DNA of 64,000 nt, from contig JAPLDQ010000037.1 of the NCBI GenBank assembly GCA_026391675.1, forward strand, positions 59,400-123,399. Direction: 5' to 3'. Shown piece by piece: positions 36,150 to 44,097 of the stretch. The DNA is from Bacteroidota bacterium. GTDB taxonomy: Bacteria; Bacteroidota; Bacteroidia; Bacteroidales; JACABE01. How positions within the stretch are numbered: the stretch's first letter is position 1; each line of letters opens with the position of its first letter. A program made the position numbers and the translations under genes. Below the pieces are notes generated by a model. It did no database searches. It saw only the letters and a program-made list of their open reading frames with translations, and had not been told where the DNA came from.

Positions 36150-36222
36150 AATAAGGAAAAAATCTTAGTGTCTTAGTGCCTTTGTGACATAAAATTACTG
36201 TCCGGTACAAAATAAAAAATCC

Positions 36223-36242
36223 CCTGAAGAATAAACTTCAGG
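36223..36242 (-). terminator. Terminator of the rplU-rpmA operon
   Basis: CCTGAAG and CTTCAGG around a 6-base loop, followed on the minus strand by GGATTTTTTATTTTG; 33 bases beyond the rpmA stop. Confidence 0.8.
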
Positions 36243-36274
36243 AGACTGGAATATCTTAAGCTTAGAGCTGTTGA

Positions 36275-36541
36275 TTAGTTACTCATGTCAACAGGACTTA
36301 CAGAAACGTAAGATCTGTTGTTTCTTTTTCTTTGGAATTCAACAATACCGTCAACCATTGCAAAAATGGTATGATCTTTACCCATGCCTACATTAAGACC
36401 TGGATTGTGAACAGTACCTCTCTGACGAACGATAATGTTACCGGCAATAGCTGCCTGACCGCCATATATTTTAATACCCAAACGTTTACTGTGGGATTCT
36501 CTTCCGTTGCTTGAACTACCAGCACCTTTTTTATGAGCCAT
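36275..36541 (-). CDS. rpmA: Ribosomal protein L27
   Basis: Large-subunit protein whose N-terminal tail reaches the peptidyl-transferase centre. 88 residues beginning [19 protein letters not shown], which is the family hallmark, followed by [20 protein letters not shown] and a short C-terminal extension. There is no N-terminal cleavage extension of the Firmicutes type. Cotranscribed with rplU 45 bases upstream. Confidence 0.98.
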   Translation of the reverse strand: MAHKKGAGSSSNGRESHSKRLGIKIYGGQAAIAGNIIVRQRGTVHNPGLNVGMGKDHTIFAMVDGIVEFQRKRNNRSYVSVSPVDMSN

Positions 36542-36586
36542 AATTTTATATTTTAAGCCTGAAAATCAGGAAAGTTTTACAATGAA

Positions 36587-36898
36587 TTATATACTAATAT
36601 TTTCTATCTGAATCTGAGTTAAATATTGACGGTGACCGTTCAGTTTCTGATAACCTTTTCTTCTTTTTTTCTTGAAAACAAGTACTTTGTCGCCACGTAA
36701 GTGAGAAAGTACAGTTGCAGTAACTTTTGCACCTTCCAGATTTGGTGTTCCAACTTTTACTTTTCCTTCGTTATCAGCCAACAGCACTTCGTTGAATTCA
36801 ACTTTTGCACCTTCTTCTGATTCCAGGCGATGAACAAATATTTTTTGATCTTTCTTTACTTTAAACTGCTGACCTGCTATATCTACTATTGCGTACAT
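36587..36898 (-). CDS. rplU: Ribosomal protein L21
   Basis: Large-subunit protein that binds 23S rRNA together with L20. 103 residues starting [20 protein letters not shown], with the C-terminal [20 protein letters not shown] signature. First gene of the rplU-rpmA operon, with a good promoter upstream at 36940-36969. Confidence 0.98.
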   Translation of the reverse strand: MYAIVDIAGQQFKVKKDQKIFVHRLESEEGAKVEFNEVLLADNEGKVKVGTPNLEGAKVTATVLSHLRGDKVLVFKKKRRKGYQKLNGHRQYLTQIQIENISI

Positions 36899-36939
36899 TG
36901 TTATCGTATTTTGATTTTTATCGATTTTTATTGGGAGTG

Positions 36940-36969
36940 CAAAATTAATAAATTTATTTTAACTACCAA
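36940..36969 (-). promoter_or_regulatory. Promoter of rplU-rpmA
   Basis: Minus-strand -7 element TAATTTTG (36940-36947) with TTGG (36966-36969) 18 bases upstream in the -33 position. Leader of about 35 bases to the ATG. The rest of the gap 36970-37335 has TAAAATG period-7 repeats near 37140 and no supported gene. Confidence 0.65.
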
Positions 36970-37335
36970 TTATTTTCAGTAAAAAATTTATACATTACAT
37001 GAATTATTTTGCAAATATAATGAAAAACAACCAATTAAATCATTTTCAACTGTTAATAAGTCGCTGTTTATTTGTTGATAAGTTTTTTTGGAAGTCAGAA
37101 AACCGATGACAGAAGCAGAATGGATGTATAATTTATGATGTAAAATGTAAAATGTAAAATTCAGTCCAATTGTCGTTTTTGAAGGTAAAAGGCAGAATGA
37201 AGAAGGTAGAATTCTGCGGAAATCAACGGGAAATCTATTTAAGTCTGGAACGCAGATAAAATGGATTTTTAGAATCAACGAATTCATCGCATCAATTTTT
37301 AATTTTCTTTTTACTTCTTAATTTAAAATAACGCT

Positions 37336-37361
37336 AAGTACTCTAAGTACTCCAAGTACTT
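37336..37361. repeat. Period-9 tandem repeat AAGTACTCC, locus 2
   Basis: AAGTA recurs at 37336, 37345 and 37354, exactly nine bases apart, directly before a T-run and the promoter of the aldehyde dehydrogenase gene. Confidence 0.8.
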
Positions 37362-37369
37362 TTTTTTTT

Positions 37370-37377
37370 TACTTTTG
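37370..37377 (+). promoter_or_regulatory. Bacteroidota -7 element for the aldehyde dehydrogenase gene
   Basis: TACTTTTG fits TAnnTTTG, only 15 bases before the ATG at 37393, so the leader would be very short. Confidence 0.5.
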
Positions 37378-37392
37378 TAAAAAATAAAAATC

Positions 37393-38811
37393 ATGGAATG
37401 CTATAAAATATATGCCGGCGGCGAATTTGTTGAAACCCCAAAAAAATTAGCTGTTTACAACTCCTTTGACGGAACAGTTTTTGCCGAAACTTATCTGGCT
37501 GATGCCAGCATACTCGAAAAAGCCATAAAGGCTGCCGAGAAAGCACTGCCTGTCATGAAAAACATGGCATCTTACGAGAAATACTCCATTTTAATGGAAA
37601 TTGCTGCCGAAATGAAACGCAATGAAAAGCATCTGGCCGAAGTTCTGGCCATGGAAGCCTGCAAACCCATGAAATATGCCCTGGGTGAAATAGGCAGGGC
37701 CATACAAACCATTATTGTTGCTGCCGAGGAATCCAAACGGCTTCAGGGCGAATACCTATCCATCGACTGGACCCCTGCCGGCAAAGGCAAGGAAGGCTGG
37801 GTGAAATACTTCCCCGTTGGTTTAGTTGCAGGCATAGCACCATTTAATTTTCCCATCAACCTTGCTGTACACAAGATAGCTCCTGCCATTGCCGCAGGCT
37901 GCCCCATCATATTAAAACCTGCCTCATCCACACCGCTTTCCACGCTTGAGTTTGCAAGGATAGTGGATAAAACATCCCTGCCAAAGGGCGCTTTATCTGT
38001 ATTGCCCATGGACAGGCAAGCCGGCAACCAGCTGGTTACGGACGAAAGATTTAAACTGCTGACGTTTACCGGTTCACCGGAAGTGGGCTGGAAAATGAAA
38101 AACGATGCCGGTAAAAAGAAAGTTGTACTCGAACTGGGTGGAAATGCAGGCGTTATCGTAAGTAAAACGGCTGATATTGATACTGCTGTGGCCAAATGCC
38201 TAATGGGTGGTTTTGCCTATTCCGGACAGGTTTGCATACATGCCCAGCGCATATATGTGCATGCTGATATCTTTGAGGAATTCAGCAGAAAATTTGCAGC
38301 TGCAGTGAAATTGCTGAAACAGGGCGACCCCATGGATGCCGCAACCGATGTTTCGGCCATGATAGACGAAGCCAATGCCATAAGGGTTGAGGAATGGGTA
38401 AATGAGGCGATAGCAGCTGGTGCAAAAATCCTTTGTGGTGGCAAACGCAAAGCTGCCTTTTACGAACCTACAGTTCTAACAGCTACCCATAAGAATATGA
38501 AAGTATGTGCACTGGAAGTCTTCGGTCCGGTGGTTACGTTGGAAAGCTATCATGAATTTAAGGATGCCGTGGAATATATCAACGACAGCCGTTACGGACT
38601 GCAGGCAGGTGTATTTACCAATGCACTGGATGAGATGAATATTAGTTTCAGTCAGTTGGAAGTAGGCGGTGTAATAATCAACGATGTGCCTACTTTCAGG
38701 GTGGATCACATGCCCTATGGCGGCATAAAAGACTCAGGACTGGGCAGGGAAGGGGTTAAATATGCCATTTATGATATGATGGAAGCGAAGATACTGGTGA
38801 AGCCGGCGTGA
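37393..38811 (+). CDS. NAD(P)-dependent aldehyde dehydrogenase
   Basis: Cytoplasmic oxidation of an aldehyde to the acid. 472 residues of the ALDH superfamily: cofactor region PFNFPINLAVHKIAPAIAAG and LKPASSTPLSTLEFA, the general-base Glu in VVLELGGNAGVIV, and the nucleophilic Cys in YSGQVCIHAQRIYV; the C-terminal oligomerisation segment has GGVIINDVPTFRVDHMPYGG. The pattern is close to non-phosphorylating glyceraldehyde-3-phosphate or lactaldehyde dehydrogenases and to broad-specificity forms; the substrate is not decided. Its codon use looks more G+C-rich than the surrounding ribosomal and P-type ATPase genes, and AAGTACTCC arrays flank it on both sides. Confidence 0.9.
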   Translation: MECYKIYAGGEFVETPKKLAVYNSFDGTVFAETYLADASILEKAIKAAEKALPVMKNMASYEKYSILMEIAAEMKRNEKHLAEVLAMEACKPMKYALGEIGRAIQTIIVAAEESKRLQGEYLSIDWTPAGKGKEGWVKYFPVGLVAGIAPFNFPINLAVHKIAPAIAAGCPIILKPASSTPLSTLEFARIVDKTSLPKGALSVLPMDRQAGNQLVTDERFKLLTFTGSPEVGWKMKNDAGKKKVVLELGGNAGVIVSKTADIDTAVAKCLMGGFAYSGQVCIHAQRIYVHADIFEEFSRKFAAAVKLLKQGDPMDAATDVSAMIDEANAIRVEEWVNEAIAAGAKILCGGKRKAAFYEPTVLTATHKNMKVCALEVFGPVVTLESYHEFKDAVEYINDSRYGLQAGVFTNALDEMNISFSQLEVGGVIINDVPTFRVDHMPYGGIKDSGLGREGVKYAIYDMMEAKILVKPA

Positions 38812-38907
38812 GTTATGAGTTATAAGTTATTGGGTTATTAAGTTATTAAGTGCAAGTGGCAATTGATATAAATAGAAAATTAATCCGGAATTGAGTACCT
38901 TAATTTT

Positions 38908-38942
38908 AAGTACTCCAAGTACTCAAGGCACTCCAGGTACTA
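38908..38942. repeat. Period-9 tandem repeat AAGTACTCC, locus 3
   Basis: Four degenerate units (AAGTACTCC, AAGTACTC, AAGGCACTCC, AGGTACT) with spacings of 9, 8 and 10. Preceded by TTATAAGTTATT-type repeats at 38815-38850. Confidence 0.7.
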
Positions 38943-39005
38943 TTTATATAAAACTAAATATAACAGTGCTTTAACAGCCAGTAAATTAAAAAAATTTCAA
39001 TTTTA

Positions 39006-39036
39006 TTTGCCAGCTAAAAAAAAAGTATTAATTTTG
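39006..39036 (+). promoter_or_regulatory. Promoter of tRNA-Gln
   Basis: -33 TTTG (39006-39009) and -7 TAATTTTG (39029-39036), 19 bases apart, the canonical Bacteroidota pair. Transcription should begin about 10 bases before the mature tRNA. Confidence 0.75.
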
Positions 39037-39056
39037 CACCCTCAATTTTAAGAGAT

Positions 39057-39127
39057 TGACCTATTGTGTAATGGTAGCACTACAGTTTTTGGTACTGTCT
39101 GTCTAGGTTCGAATCCTGGTAGGTCAA
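39057..39127 (+). tRNA. tRNA-Gln (anticodon UUG)
   Basis: Acceptor TGACCTA (39057-39063) pairs exactly with TAGGTCA (39120-39126), discriminator A39127. The D arm contains AATGGTAGCAC, the anticodon stem ACAGT/ACTGT encloses loop TTTTGGT with anticodon TTG, and the T arm has GGTTCGAATCC. The U1-A72 first pair is typical of bacterial tRNA-Gln. CCA is not encoded. Confidence 0.93.
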
Positions 39128-39141
39128 CAAACTGCAAAATT

Positions 39142-39175
39142 AATGGGCTGTAAATCAATTGGTTTACAGCCCATT
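39142..39175 (+). terminator. Terminator of tRNA-Gln
   Basis: AATGGGCTGTAAA (39142-39154) pairs with TTTACAGCCCATT (39163-39175), followed by TTTATTTATA. Confidence 0.85.
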
Positions 39176-39362
39176 TTTATTTATATACTTTTGTTCTACT
39201 CTCCAAATCAGCAATAACCAATATATATACCTTATCGTTTTTTTAAATATAATGGATGTCTTCAAAAAAGCACATAATTTTGTATCCAAAATTAAGGTGT
39301 GAAATGCAAAGAATTTATTAATTGTTAAGTTTAAACCATTGCTGGTATTGATAAATGTACAA

Positions 39363-42104
39363 TCAGGGTTTTACCAGTGTTAACTTAAATGTGTTACTAT
39401 TCTTTATCTTTTTCTTTACTTCATATATTAAAAGACAAATAACTCCTGCAATTAAAGGTAAAAACCAATCAAGGATAAGTAATGGTGATGTATGAAAGTA
39501 AAGATTGAAAGCAGGTAAATAAACAATAAATAGTATACAGGAAACAGAGAATGCAAATGCCAGTAAAAGATTTCTGTTAGAAAAAAAGTATTTTCCTAAA
39601 GCATTACCATAAGTTCGTCTTGAAAGAATATTAGCATATTGACCAAATATAATGGAAACAAATGTTATTGTAATTGCTTTTTCATAATGACCAGCACCAT
39701 GTGGGTTGCTAAAAAAAGAAAACATAAATGCACCATAAGCCACAAACCCCATAATTATACCTGAGAAAGCAATTCCTTTCATAGTGTCTTTGGTAAGAAT
39801 TTTATCTTTTGGGTTTCGTGGTTTATCTTTCATTATACTTTCTTCAGGAGGATCAAAAGTAAGCATCATAAGAGGAAACATTGCACCAACCATATCTATT
39901 AATAAAATCTGCACAGCCATTATTGGAGTAGCTAAACCTAAAAAGACACCAATAAAGCCTAATAATACACAAACCAGTTCAGCAATATTGCACGAAAGAT
40001 TTGTTTTTATAGTTTTTTCCAGATTCCTGAATATCGTTCTTCCTTCTTTTATTGCAACAACAATTGTAGAAAATTTATCATTCAGTAAAATCATATTTGA
40101 AGCTTCCTGCGCCACTTTTGATCCGTTTTTACCCATAGCAATTCCAATATCTGCTCGCTTTAAACTCAATGTATCGTTCACCCCATCACCTGTTACAGCA
40201 ACAATTTCACCTTGTTTCATCAGTAAATCTACTATACGGAATTTATCATCAGGTGATACTCTTGAAAATATTAACGCCCTGTGTTGAAAAACTTCTTTTA
40301 GTTGTTTATCGGTCATTCCGGATAAATCAGCTCCTTTAATTACTACAGGGTCTTCATCACCCTCATTCATTAATCCTATATTTTTTGATATTGCTATTGC
40401 AGTTATTTCATTGTCGCCGGTTATCATAAACACTTTCATATGTGCCTTGAAAACAGACTCTATCGCTGCTTTAACTTCCTTGTGAGGTGGATCAAGCATT
40501 GTAACAAATCCGGCAAATGTTATATCTTTTTCAGCATCATCAACAGTATATACTTTTTTGCTGGTCAGGTCCTTATAAGCTATTGCAATAACACGCAGTG
40601 CTTTTTCAGAAAATGTTGCAGACATTGCAAGAATTTTCTTTTTCTGTGCACTTGTAAATACACTTACTTTTCCATTAGAAATAGTTTTGGAAGATACTTC
40701 CAGAATTGACTCTATTGAGCCTTTTACAGAAGAAATAACATCCTTCTTATGTGTTCGGATTATGGAAGCCCTTTTCCGAAATGAATCAAATGCAAATGAT
40801 TGTACTAAGGGATAATCTTTATCAATATCTTCTAATTTAAATCCTGCTTTCATTGCTAAAGTAGCGAACGAAGTTTCGGTAGGGTCTCCAATTGAATACC
40901 ATGAATGATGTTCTTTATCAGGAGGACTAACTTTCCCTTTGGAAGAAAGATATCCTGAAAGGAAAAAAATCTTTAAATCACCCAAAGCTTCTTTTTTAAT
41001 AACATTAAATTCATCATCAGAAATATCTCCTTTTGGTTCATAACCTAATCCTGATACTGAATATGAATTCCCATTGAAATAACAGCCGGTAATAGTCATT
41101 TCGTTTTTTGTAATAGTTCCTGTTTTGTCAGAAGCAATAACAGTAGCAGAACCTAATGTTTGAGCAGAGGAAATTTTCTTAACTATCGCTTTTCTTTTTG
41201 CTAATCTCCCAACTGCAAGTGCAAGAGCCATTGAAATTTGAGCAGGTAATCCTTCAGGCACCATTGCTGCAGCAACACTAACAGAAAAAACAAGTGCCAC
41301 AGCAACTGAATCTTTCATAAGCATTCGTATTGCAAACAGAAAAACAGCAATAATTAATGTAATAAAGGTTAGTTTTTTTGCTACATCAGCAATTTCGACT
41401 TGTACAGGTGCTTTTGCTATTTTGATTTTTTGAGATGATGTGCTGATTTTACCAATTTCGGTCTGTAATCCGGTTGCATAAACAATTCCGGTTGCTTCGC
41501 CACGGGCAACGGTTGTCCCCATATAAATGCAATTTTTAATTTCAGCAAACATCAGGATTTTGTCTGTTGTAAACAAAGTATCTTTGTTGGCAGGTAGTGA
41601 TTCGCCTGTAAGTATAAATTCATTTGTTGAAAAATTATCAGACGCAATTAATCGAATATCTGCAGGAATACCATCACCTTCGATTAATTTTACAATATCA
41701 CCGGGAACAAGGTCTTCAACAAGAATTTCAATAAGCTTTCCATCTCTTATAACATTACATTTATCTACTACCAAACTTTTAAGTGAAGCAAGAATATTTT
41801 CCGATTTCCATTCTTCATAGAAACCAATCATTGAATTAAGGATAACTATAATTATAAGAATAGAACCATCACGGAACTGACCTAAATAATATGACACCGC
41901 TGATGCAACTATCAAAATTAAAACAAGAGGATTAATGAATTGACGAAAAAGAATCTTTAATACATTTATCTGATTGCTTGCTTTAAGTATATTGCTTCCA
42001 TACTTTTGCCTTGCCAACTTAATATTACTTTCGTTAAATCCATCCTTAACATTACTGTTAAATTCTTTTACTATTGACTCAATATTCCCTTTGTAAAATT
42101 CCAT
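39363..42104 (-). CDS. P-type cation-transporting ATPase (type II-like)
   Basis: Inner-membrane ion pump of 913 residues. Visible in order: the N-terminal cation-ATPase domain, actuator motif LTGESLP, M4 motif MVPEGLP, phosphorylation motif DKTGTITKNE, nucleotide domain, hinge VTGDGVNDTLSLKRADIG, and a C-terminal half with several membrane helices. It aligns with SERCA-type Ca pumps, and M5 keeps Asn and Glu (SCNIAELV). In M6, however, the usual N-x-x-T-D is D-x-x-G-A (LLIDMVGAMFP), so the ion is uncertain; Ca, Mg, Na or H are possible. Its sequence is notably A+T-rich. Downstream of it lies tRNA-Gln. Confidence 0.88.
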   Translation of the reverse strand: MEFYKGNIESIVKEFNSNVKDGFNESNIKLARQKYGSNILKASNQINVLKILFRQFINPLVLILIVASAVSYYLGQFRDGSILIIIVILNSMIGFYEEWKSENILASLKSLVVDKCNVIRDGKLIEILVEDLVPGDIVKLIEGDGIPADIRLIASDNFSTNEFILTGESLPANKDTLFTTDKILMFAEIKNCIYMGTTVARGEATGIVYATGLQTEIGKISTSSQKIKIAKAPVQVEIADVAKKLTFITLIIAVFLFAIRMLMKDSVAVALVFSVSVAAAMVPEGLPAQISMALALAVGRLAKRKAIVKKISSAQTLGSATVIASDKTGTITKNEMTITGCYFNGNSYSVSGLGYEPKGDISDDEFNVIKKEALGDLKIFFLSGYLSSKGKVSPPDKEHHSWYSIGDPTETSFATLAMKAGFKLEDIDKDYPLVQSFAFDSFRKRASIIRTHKKDVISSVKGSIESILEVSSKTISNGKVSVFTSAQKKKILAMSATFSEKALRVIAIAYKDLTSKKVYTVDDAEKDITFAGFVTMLDPPHKEVKAAIESVFKAHMKVFMITGDNEITAIAISKNIGLMNEGDEDPVVIKGADLSGMTDKQLKEVFQHRALIFSRVSPDDKFRIVDLLMKQGEIVAVTGDGVNDTLSLKRADIGIAMGKNGSKVAQEASNMILLNDKFSTIVVAIKEGRTIFRNLEKTIKTNLSCNIAELVCVLLGFIGVFLGLATPIMAVQILLIDMVGAMFPLMMLTFDPPEESIMKDKPRNPKDKILTKDTMKGIAFSGIIMGFVAYGAFMFSFFSNPHGAGHYEKAITITFVSIIFGQYANILSRRTYGNALGKYFFSNRNLLLAFAFSVSCILFIVYLPAFNLYFHTSPLLILDWFLPLIAGVICLLIYEVKKKIKNSNTFKLTLVKP

Positions 42105-42193
42105 TGTATGAATGACTTTTTTTATTAATTAATTTATTAATTAATGGATTTCACTTGATACACTTTTCTGTTCTGAAAATTGTAATCATTATT

Positions 42194-42388
42194 TTAATTG
42201 GAAGCTTTTTCGTCAGTAACTCTTAATCCTTCATTACGTGCTTCACTTATAAATATGGCAATTGCCTGCTTACAGCTTTTAACTTTTCAACTTTTACCTC
42301 CATTTCCTGAGTTTAATTCTCCTTGCTTAAATTCGTGCATTACTTCTTTAATTTCCTCTTGAACTTTTGTTATATACTTTGCCAACAA
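42194..42388 (-). pseudogene. Decayed DUF6496-type small protein gene with in-frame UGA
   Basis: On the minus strand one frame reads LAKYITKVQEEIKEVMHEFK, QGELNSGNGGKS, stop (UGA at 42289-42287), KVKSCKQAIAIFISEARNEG, then a normal stop. Homologues of this small basic family, as I recall them, have the same MHE(F/M)K, GKLKSG and KSRKQAIAI(A/G)LSEAR blocks without interruption. The UGA replaces an expected Gly, and Cys replaces the usual Arg in SRKQ, both single-base changes. The only possible starts are TTG codons at 42388 or 42385. Probably a dead gene. Confidence 0.6.
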
Positions 42389-42424
42389 TAATTATTCTTA
42401 TAATATTATTCTGGTTTATTAATT

Positions 42425-42574
42425 TTATTGTTCGGGTTGTTGATTTGGAGGTTCAATAATTCGGGTCGGATCATTTTTCTCAGGTTCTATAACTCCGGGT
42501 CTGATTCTGGTGGCATCAGGATTTTCATCAGGTCTAAGAGGAGTATTTTGTCTTATTTGTTTTCTTCTTGACAT
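42425..42574 (-). CDS. Small 49-residue Pro/Arg-rich ORF, function unknown
   Basis: ATG at 42574 to TAA at 42425. The product opens MSRRKQIRQNTPLRPDENPD and contains an internal near-repeat, ATRIRPGVIEPE followed by DPTRIIEPPN. It is hydrophilic with no membrane segment or signal, and probably disordered. Strong bias toward Pro, Arg, Asn and Glu without interruption and an ordered repeat argue that it is translated, but nothing else proves it. It sits between the outer-membrane-type gene at 42649 and the DUF6496-type pseudogene, all on the same strand. The remaining gap 42105-42193 shows nothing. Confidence 0.45.
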   Translation of the reverse strand: MSRRKQIRQNTPLRPDENPDATRIRPGVIEPEKNDPTRIIEPPNQQPEQ

Positions 42575-42648
42575 TTTATTGTTATATTAATTTTTATATG
42601 ATTAATGTTATTTTTATAGGTGGTGTATTTAATAAATTAAATTCATTT

Positions 42649-43365
42649 TTAATACCTTATTCTATAATTATCTAAAGAGTTTCCATTTTTTCTGAAATTA
42701 AATTTATAAGCAATACCAATAGAAGTAAATGAGTAAATATCATAAGCAAAACCACCTTTGTATGCGTCGAGATAGTCACTTCCGGTGAATGACCAGGTGT
42801 TATCAAGAATTAAAGACATTTTTTCTGAAAGATTAACTGTTAAATTAAAGCCGGCTTTTAAAATTAACTCTGTTTTTTTCTCAACTTTAATGTCATTCAC
42901 ATCATAGCCAATTGTACTTAAGATGTTGTCGGTACTTATAGTTTTTAAAATACTATTATAATTATAGAATCCTATACCTAAAACACCATGTATCTTAAGC
43001 ATTCTATGAGAATTAAACCCTGCAGAAAGTGTCGTAATATCAATTATTCCTGATAAATTGTATTCAAAAATATCAGCTTTAAAATACTTGTCATATGAAG
43101 ATTTATATCCTTCGATATTTCCTGTCAAAAAATTGGTTTCAATACTTAAAAATGTGTTCAATTCTTTACCTAAACCGATTTCGTAAGCCGGACGGATTCT
43201 TAAATGACCTTCCCAGTTATCTTGAATATCCCCCCATTGCATTGTTATCCCAATATTAGCTTTTGCATACCATTTATCGCAAAAATGAATGTTTCCAAAC
43301 CGCTGTCCCTTTAGAATTGTTGTTGAGAATATTAAAATTAAAATAATTAAATATTTTTTTTTCAT
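42649..43365 (-). CDS. Outer-membrane beta-barrel-type protein, function unknown
   Basis: A 238-residue protein with a signal peptide (YLIILILIFSTTILKG) and alternating amphipathic strands ending in aromatic residues, as in small eight-stranded outer-membrane barrels (IRPAYEIGLGKELNTFLSIE, ILKAGFNLTVNLSEKMSLIL, YSFTSIGIAYKFNF). The C-terminal extension NGNSLDNYRIRY is unusual because the final residue of the barrel strand is followed by a polar tail. Possibly a porin-like or structural outer-membrane protein. No partner gene is evident. Confidence 0.7.
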   Translation of the reverse strand: MKKKYLIILILIFSTTILKGQRFGNIHFCDKWYAKANIGITMQWGDIQDNWEGHLRIRPAYEIGLGKELNTFLSIETNFLTGNIEGYKSSYDKYFKADIFEYNLSGIIDITTLSAGFNSHRMLKIHGVLGIGFYNYNSILKTISTDNILSTIGYDVNDIKVEKKTELILKAGFNLTVNLSEKMSLILDNTWSFTGSDYLDAYKGGFAYDIYSFTSIGIAYKFNFRKNGNSLDNYRIRY

Positions 43366-43796
43366 TTGTAGAAGTGTTAAATATTAAAAAATCAGTAAGT
43401 AAGAGACGATGATTTGTATAATATTTACATCGCAAAACTGAGCAAATCTGCTCAGAAAAAACTGTATCCTATGCATTATTTAACCAACATTCCCAGTAAG
43501 TTGAGAAATGTTATAATTACACAGCTATCCTTTGGTTGAAAAAAGTTCAAAATCAGCTGTAATTCCCAAAGTAAGAGACATTACAAATTTTCATTCTGGC
43601 ATTAATAGTAAAATTTAAGCCATAAATAAGTTAATAGGGTCATCATATTTAATTTGTGAATGTCATACCACATTACAAAGATATAACAGCAAACATTGGC
43701 TTACCTTATACAATTTTGCAAAAAAATTGCATTATTCACACTTTATTCATTTCCTGATGAATAAACTGGGAATTAAGATATTAAAACTAATAAAAG

Positions 43797-43828
43797 AAGC
43801 CTATCAAACTAATTGGTTTGCGGGGCTT
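43797..43828 (+). terminator. Orphan terminator-like hairpin
   Basis: AAGCC...CAAAC, loop, GTTTG...GGCTT with an internal bulge, followed by ATTTTTATTAT on the plus strand. No plus-strand gene ends nearby, so it may end an unrecognised small RNA or be a relic of a lost gene. Confidence 0.5.
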
Positions 43829-44005
43829 ATTTTTATTATCATCCATTGGTTACACTCTGATATACCACCTTTAATCATTTAAATATATAAAGATTTAACC
43901 GTTTGGAAAGATTAGGTGTTTATAAAAAAACGATATAAGAAGAAATATTGTTAAAACAATAAAAATATCAATAATAATTTGCATCGAATTATAAACAAAT
44001 TGATT

Positions 44006-44013
44006 TATCTTTG
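44006..44013 (+). promoter_or_regulatory. Bacteroidota -7 element for the redox/propeller cluster
   Basis: TATCTTTG fits TAnnTTTG, 84 bases before the first ATG at 44098. The nearest TTTG (43978-43981) is 24 bases upstream, longer than the usual 19-21. Confidence 0.45.
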
Positions 44014-44097
44014 CACTAATCACCTTAATTTATCAACCTTATTAGCACTGCTTTATTTGAAAACATAAAACCTTATTAATTAATCAGGAAAAATTTT

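Larger units (their letters stand above)
43366..44097. other. 732-bp A+T-rich intergenic gap before the redox cluster
   Basis: No ORF or tRNA is supported. It contains a small TGAGCA/TGCTCA hairpin at 43438-43454, the orphan terminator at 43797-43828 and the promoter element at 44006. The gap marks the boundary between the A+T-rich P-type ATPase region and the long plus-strand cluster. Confidence 0.6.

Noticed and set aside
36988..37287. 99-codon minus-strand frame in the rplU-ALDH gap
   Set aside because: It starts amid repeat-like and A+T-rich DNA, has no family resemblance, no domain and no promoter, and reads through TAAAATG repeats.
37743..38195. 150-codon minus-strand frame antisense to the aldehyde dehydrogenase
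   Set aside because: Overlaps the catalytic region of a clear ALDH gene; low-complexity Ser/Ala composition reflects the complementary codons.
39363..42104. Horizontally transferred island around the P-type ATPase
   Set aside because: It lies downstream of a tRNA and is A+T-rich, but no integrase, attachment-site duplication of the tRNA 3' end or mobile gene was seen.
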